Below are positions 62,238-64,000 of a stretch of 64,000 nucleotides of DNA, piece after piece. The stretch is taken from assembly GCA_947494305.1 (NCBI GenBank), contig CANLUL010000001.1, positions 930,001 to 994,000 of the forward strand, written 5' to 3'. The notes below the pieces were generated by a model. It searched no databases and was not told where the DNA came from. It saw only the letters and a list, made by a program, of their open reading frames with translations. Made by a program: the position numbers and the translations under genes. The stretch's first letter is position 1. Every line of letters begins with the position of its first letter. This DNA comes from an uncultured Sphingomonadaceae bacterium (lineage in GTDB: Bacteria; Pseudomonadota; Alphaproteobacteria; Sphingomonadales; Sphingomonadaceae).

Positions 62238-62567
62238 TCAATTCGTCCGCTTGTCCTGAAGTGCTTCGATTTCTTGCGTGAGACGATGGCTATCGTCAGT
62301 TACAATCCGTTCCACGTTGGCCAAACGATCTTTCATAGATCCAATTTCAGCCCGTAGTTCTGCATTTTCCTGGGTCAGCAACTTCACGCGTTCTACTGCT
62401 TCCTGATCGGATTTAGGATAAACCGATTGCCCCCACATTCCCTCAAGAGGGTAGCCATTTTTAATCTTCAGCCGTGTTGTATAAATCCAGCCTCCGACGG
62501 CCAATACGCCCAATACAGCTACGAGGGGGAAAACTTCCGTTAGTATGAGTATTCTTTCCGGATCCAT
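62238..62567 (-). CDS. PspB-like small membrane protein, copy 2
   Basis: This 109-residue protein has a membrane helix (VFPLVAVLGVLAVGGWIY), then LKIKNGYPLEGMWGQ, a Glu-rich coil and MKDRLANVERIVTDDSHRLT with tail QEIEALQDKRTN. The NGYPxE element is shared with copy 1 (RHGYPIE). Its ATG overlaps the stop codon of copy 1 by one base (TGATG). Confidence 0.78.
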   Translation of the reverse strand: MDPERILILTEVFPLVAVLGVLAVGGWIYTTRLKIKNGYPLEGMWGQSVYPKSDQEAVERVKLLTQENAELRAEIGSMKDRLANVERIVTDDSHRLTQEIEALQDKRTN

Positions 62568-62866
62568 CAGCTTTTCTCTCTTAGAGCTTCAATTTCATCA
62601 GCCGTGCGTTTGGCGGGATCGGTCGCAATGCGTTCGAGGACTTGAAGGCGTTCTTGGAGGCGATCAATCTTGCCAACCAACTCTTCGTTTTCGCTAGAGA
62701 GCAATTCTATCTTGCGTTGCTCTGAAGGATCCGTTTTTGAAATGATTTTTCCGTTATCATCTTCAATTGGATAGCCATGTCTGGCGCGGATCCAGTTATT
62801 GACGATGCCACCAACAATACAAACTGCGATAATGGCGATAACTGATTCTGGGCTCCCCCAATTCAT
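62567..62866 (-). CDS. PspB-like small membrane protein, copy 1
   Basis: This 99-residue protein has a membrane helix (SVIAIIAVCIVGGIVNNWIR), then ARHGYPIEDDNGK, the coil IDRLQERLQVLERIATDPAK and the tail ADEIEALREKS. Proteins with the RARHGYP element are common single-copy genes in sphingomonads. This makes copy 1 the likely ancestor of the local family. It starts 25 bases after pspC. Confidence 0.8.
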   Translation of the reverse strand: MNWGSPESVIAIIAVCIVGGIVNNWIRARHGYPIEDDNGKIISKTDPSEQRKIELLSSENEELVGKIDRLQERLQVLERIATDPAKRTADEIEALREKS

Positions 62867-62891
62867 AATGTTTCTCCCTAAAAGCTATCTT

Positions 62892-63275
62892 CTACCGAAG
62901 TTTCTCAATTTCGTTCGACAGCGAAGTATTCTTGGTTGTGTAATATAATTCCATGTCGGCGAGCTTGCGATCAATCTCGCGAAAACGCGACTTGATGTCG
63001 CGGCTCGTCCGCTGTGGTGATTGCCGGACACCTTGCCAAAACTTCAACTCCTCTGGGTCTCGGCTATAAAGTTCGATTGGTTTAGGGTCGGCAACCTTTG
63101 CGGTGATCCAATAGGCCAGTAGCGTCCATGGAAAAGCGAATGTCACGGTTGCGACTATCGCTGCCAATCGGATCCACATAACGTTGATACCGGTGTAATC
63201 TGCTATACCTGCGCAAACTCCGCTCCATTTAGCGCGTTGTTTATCAAGATAAAATTTGGTGCGGCTCGTGGACAT
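62892..63275 (-). CDS. pspC: phage shock protein C (PspC domain)
   Basis: This 127-residue protein has the PspC domain at the N-terminus (FYLDKQRAKWSGVCAGIADY, then TGINVMWIRLAAIVATVTFA with the membrane helix). It continues into a cytoplasmic helical tail (RFREIDRKLADMELYYTTKN) that ends NEIEKLR. With PspB it senses inner-membrane stress and recruits PspA. It starts two bases after pspB. Confidence 0.92.
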   Translation of the reverse strand: MSTSRTKFYLDKQRAKWSGVCAGIADYTGINVMWIRLAAIVATVTFAFPWTLLAYWITAKVADPKPIELYSRDPEELKFWQGVRQSPQRTSRDIKSRFREIDRKLADMELYYTTKNTSLSNEIEKLR

Positions 63276-63277
63276 TT

Positions 63278-63577
63278 TCAGCGCCTTTCTTTCTGGAGTT
63301 CATCAAGCCGTTCCAAAGATGGAGACGGTATTTCGGAGCGGCTCGGCAATGCGGATTGCTTGTAATCAGGATTGTCCGCAGCCATGATACGTTCGATCGT
63401 ATCCATTCGGTCATCAAGACGGCGCGCCATGTGATGCAATTCTTCCAGTAGATTTTCGTCTTCATTGGTAATCGTTGCTGCGGTTTTCCACTTCGTAACA
63501 TAGTGGAATATCAACCAAGGCAGACCGATAAATATAGTTCCCATGACGATGGGAACGATGATCAGTTCTTCCTGCAT
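63278..63577 (-). CDS. pspB: phage shock protein B
   Basis: This 99-residue protein has a membrane helix (IIVPIVMGTIFIGLPWLIFH) and the PspB cytoplasmic helix MARRLDDRMDTIERIMAADN, with PDYK after it like the HPNWR end of E. coli PspB. It extends about 25 residues beyond the usual length. Its ATG overlaps the pspA stop (TAATG), so all three psp genes are coupled. Confidence 0.9.
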   Translation of the reverse strand: MQEELIIVPIVMGTIFIGLPWLIFHYVTKWKTAATITNEDENLLEELHHMARRLDDRMDTIERIMAADNPDYKQSALPSRSEIPSPSLERLDELQKERR

Positions 63578-64000
63578 TATTTGTCACCTTTCTTCATGGC
63601 TGCCTTCATGGCTTCTAATTCTTCATCCACCTGATCACTGGATTCCAGCGCAGCGATTTGATTTTCTAATGTCTGTGGTTGGCCTTCGCCCATTGTGAGC
63701 GCATCTGCGCGGCCTTCGGCAAAATCGACCTGACGTTCTAGATATTCAAATTTTGAGAAAGCATCATGTACCTTTTCACTATTGTACATCTCTCGAATTT
63801 TATATCGGTTCTCGGCACTTTCGAGACGGTTGACCAAGCTGCTTTGGCGAGACCGCGCTTCTTGCAGTTTCTTTTGCAGTTTGGCGATATCAGCCTCATT
63901 GGCATGAAGCGTATCTTCCAAAACTTTAACTTCGGATTTTAACTGGTCAGCCATATCGGATGCTTTGCGTTTTTCCAGCAATGCCGCTTTGGCCAAATCT
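63577..64000 (-). CDS. pspA: phage shock protein A, N-terminal part outside window
   Basis: The minus-strand frame enters from the right edge and shows about 140 C-terminal residues, beginning at DLAKAALLEKRKASDMADQL. It has the long coiled coil of PspA/IM30 (LQKKLQEARSRQSSLVNRLE) and the late segment FEYLERQVDFAEGRADALTM. PspA coats and stabilises stressed inner membrane. The promoter and any pspF lie beyond the window. Confidence 0.92.
   Translation of the reverse strand, partial: DLAKAALLEKRKASDMADQLKSEVKVLEDTLHANEADIAKLQKKLQEARSRQSSLVNRLESAENRYKIREMYNSEKVHDAFSKFEYLERQVDFAEGRADALTMGEGQPQTLENQIAALESSDQVDEELEAMKAAMKKGDK

Overview
The window is a 64 kb piece of a moderate-GC alphaproteobacterial chromosome. 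It is most likely from Sphingomonadales, in the Sphingorhabdus/Parasphingorhabdus/Sphingopyxis range. This is inferred from a ChpT phosphotransferase, a fab cluster ending in mltG, pyrB paired with an inactive dihydroorotase, sphingomonad-type YHS proteins, frequent TTG/GTG starts and a PspABC operon with extra small PspB-like proteins. Nearly all of it is core genome. No insertion sequence, integrase, prophage or CRISPR array was seen.

Layout, left to right. 1-1604: two tandem TraB/GumN lipoproteins (the first is cut by the edge). 1760-11211: a molybdopterin oxidoreductase, a dispersed palindromic repeat, then glyQ-glyS-ppdK and a caspase-like protein in tight series. 11263-12064: tRNA-Arg(ACG) and folE. 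12075-15955: a PKHD hydroxylase coupled to a sulfotransferase-like protein, the rpsF-rpsR-rplI ribosomal operon and a membrane protein. 16039-18722: a kinase/acyl-CoA dehydrogenase pair resembling the two halves of human ACAD10/11. 18845-24868: fabD, a GNAT, fabG, acpP, fabF, mltG and two small genes. 24882-28113: two tiny Cys-containing genes, a nitronate monooxygenase, and leuA behind a Leu-rich leader peptide with attenuator-like structures. 28287-29807: a YHS / Cys-repeat peptide / YHS lipoprotein operon. 29911-33228: ilvB-ilvN-ilvC. 33360-39377: miaA/serB with overlapping divergent starts, then a Sel1-SPOR, ParA, ribbon-helix-helix, TPR-SPOR cell-envelope group. 39410-43227: pyrB-pyrX, ruvX and a DUF3089 hydrolase. 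43356-46791: gatCAB and tRNA-Leu(UAG). 46843-51331: tig, a ClpP paralogue, clpP and clpX. 51395-55812: a TetR regulator, a winged-helix protein, a 57-residue ORF, mtgA, a cluster of palindromic repeats, rpoH and rluD. 55829-60293: a JAMM protease, chpT, an amidase, rnpB, a caspase-Sel1 protein and a DnaJ protein. 60362-64000: a minus-strand run of eleven genes, pspA (partial)-pspB-pspC, six PspB-like small membrane proteins, sufE and a SecD-P1-like protein.

Several groups make functional sense together. tig-clpP-clpX plus the ClpP paralogue and rpoH are protein quality control. leuA and ilvBNC are branched-chain amino-acid synthesis, with leader-peptide control visible for leuA. The fab genes, mltG, mtgA, amidase, SPOR proteins and Psp operon concern the envelope.

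The strongest candidates for something little described are (1) the six-fold PspB-like expansion in the psp operon, (2) the exported 11-cysteine repeat peptide between two paralogous YHS proteins, (3) the leuA leader and (4) two overlapping mini-genes at 24882-25243, one without a normal start codon. Translation starts were often moved to internal codons with a visible Shine-Dalgarno sequence; this is stated in each entry.
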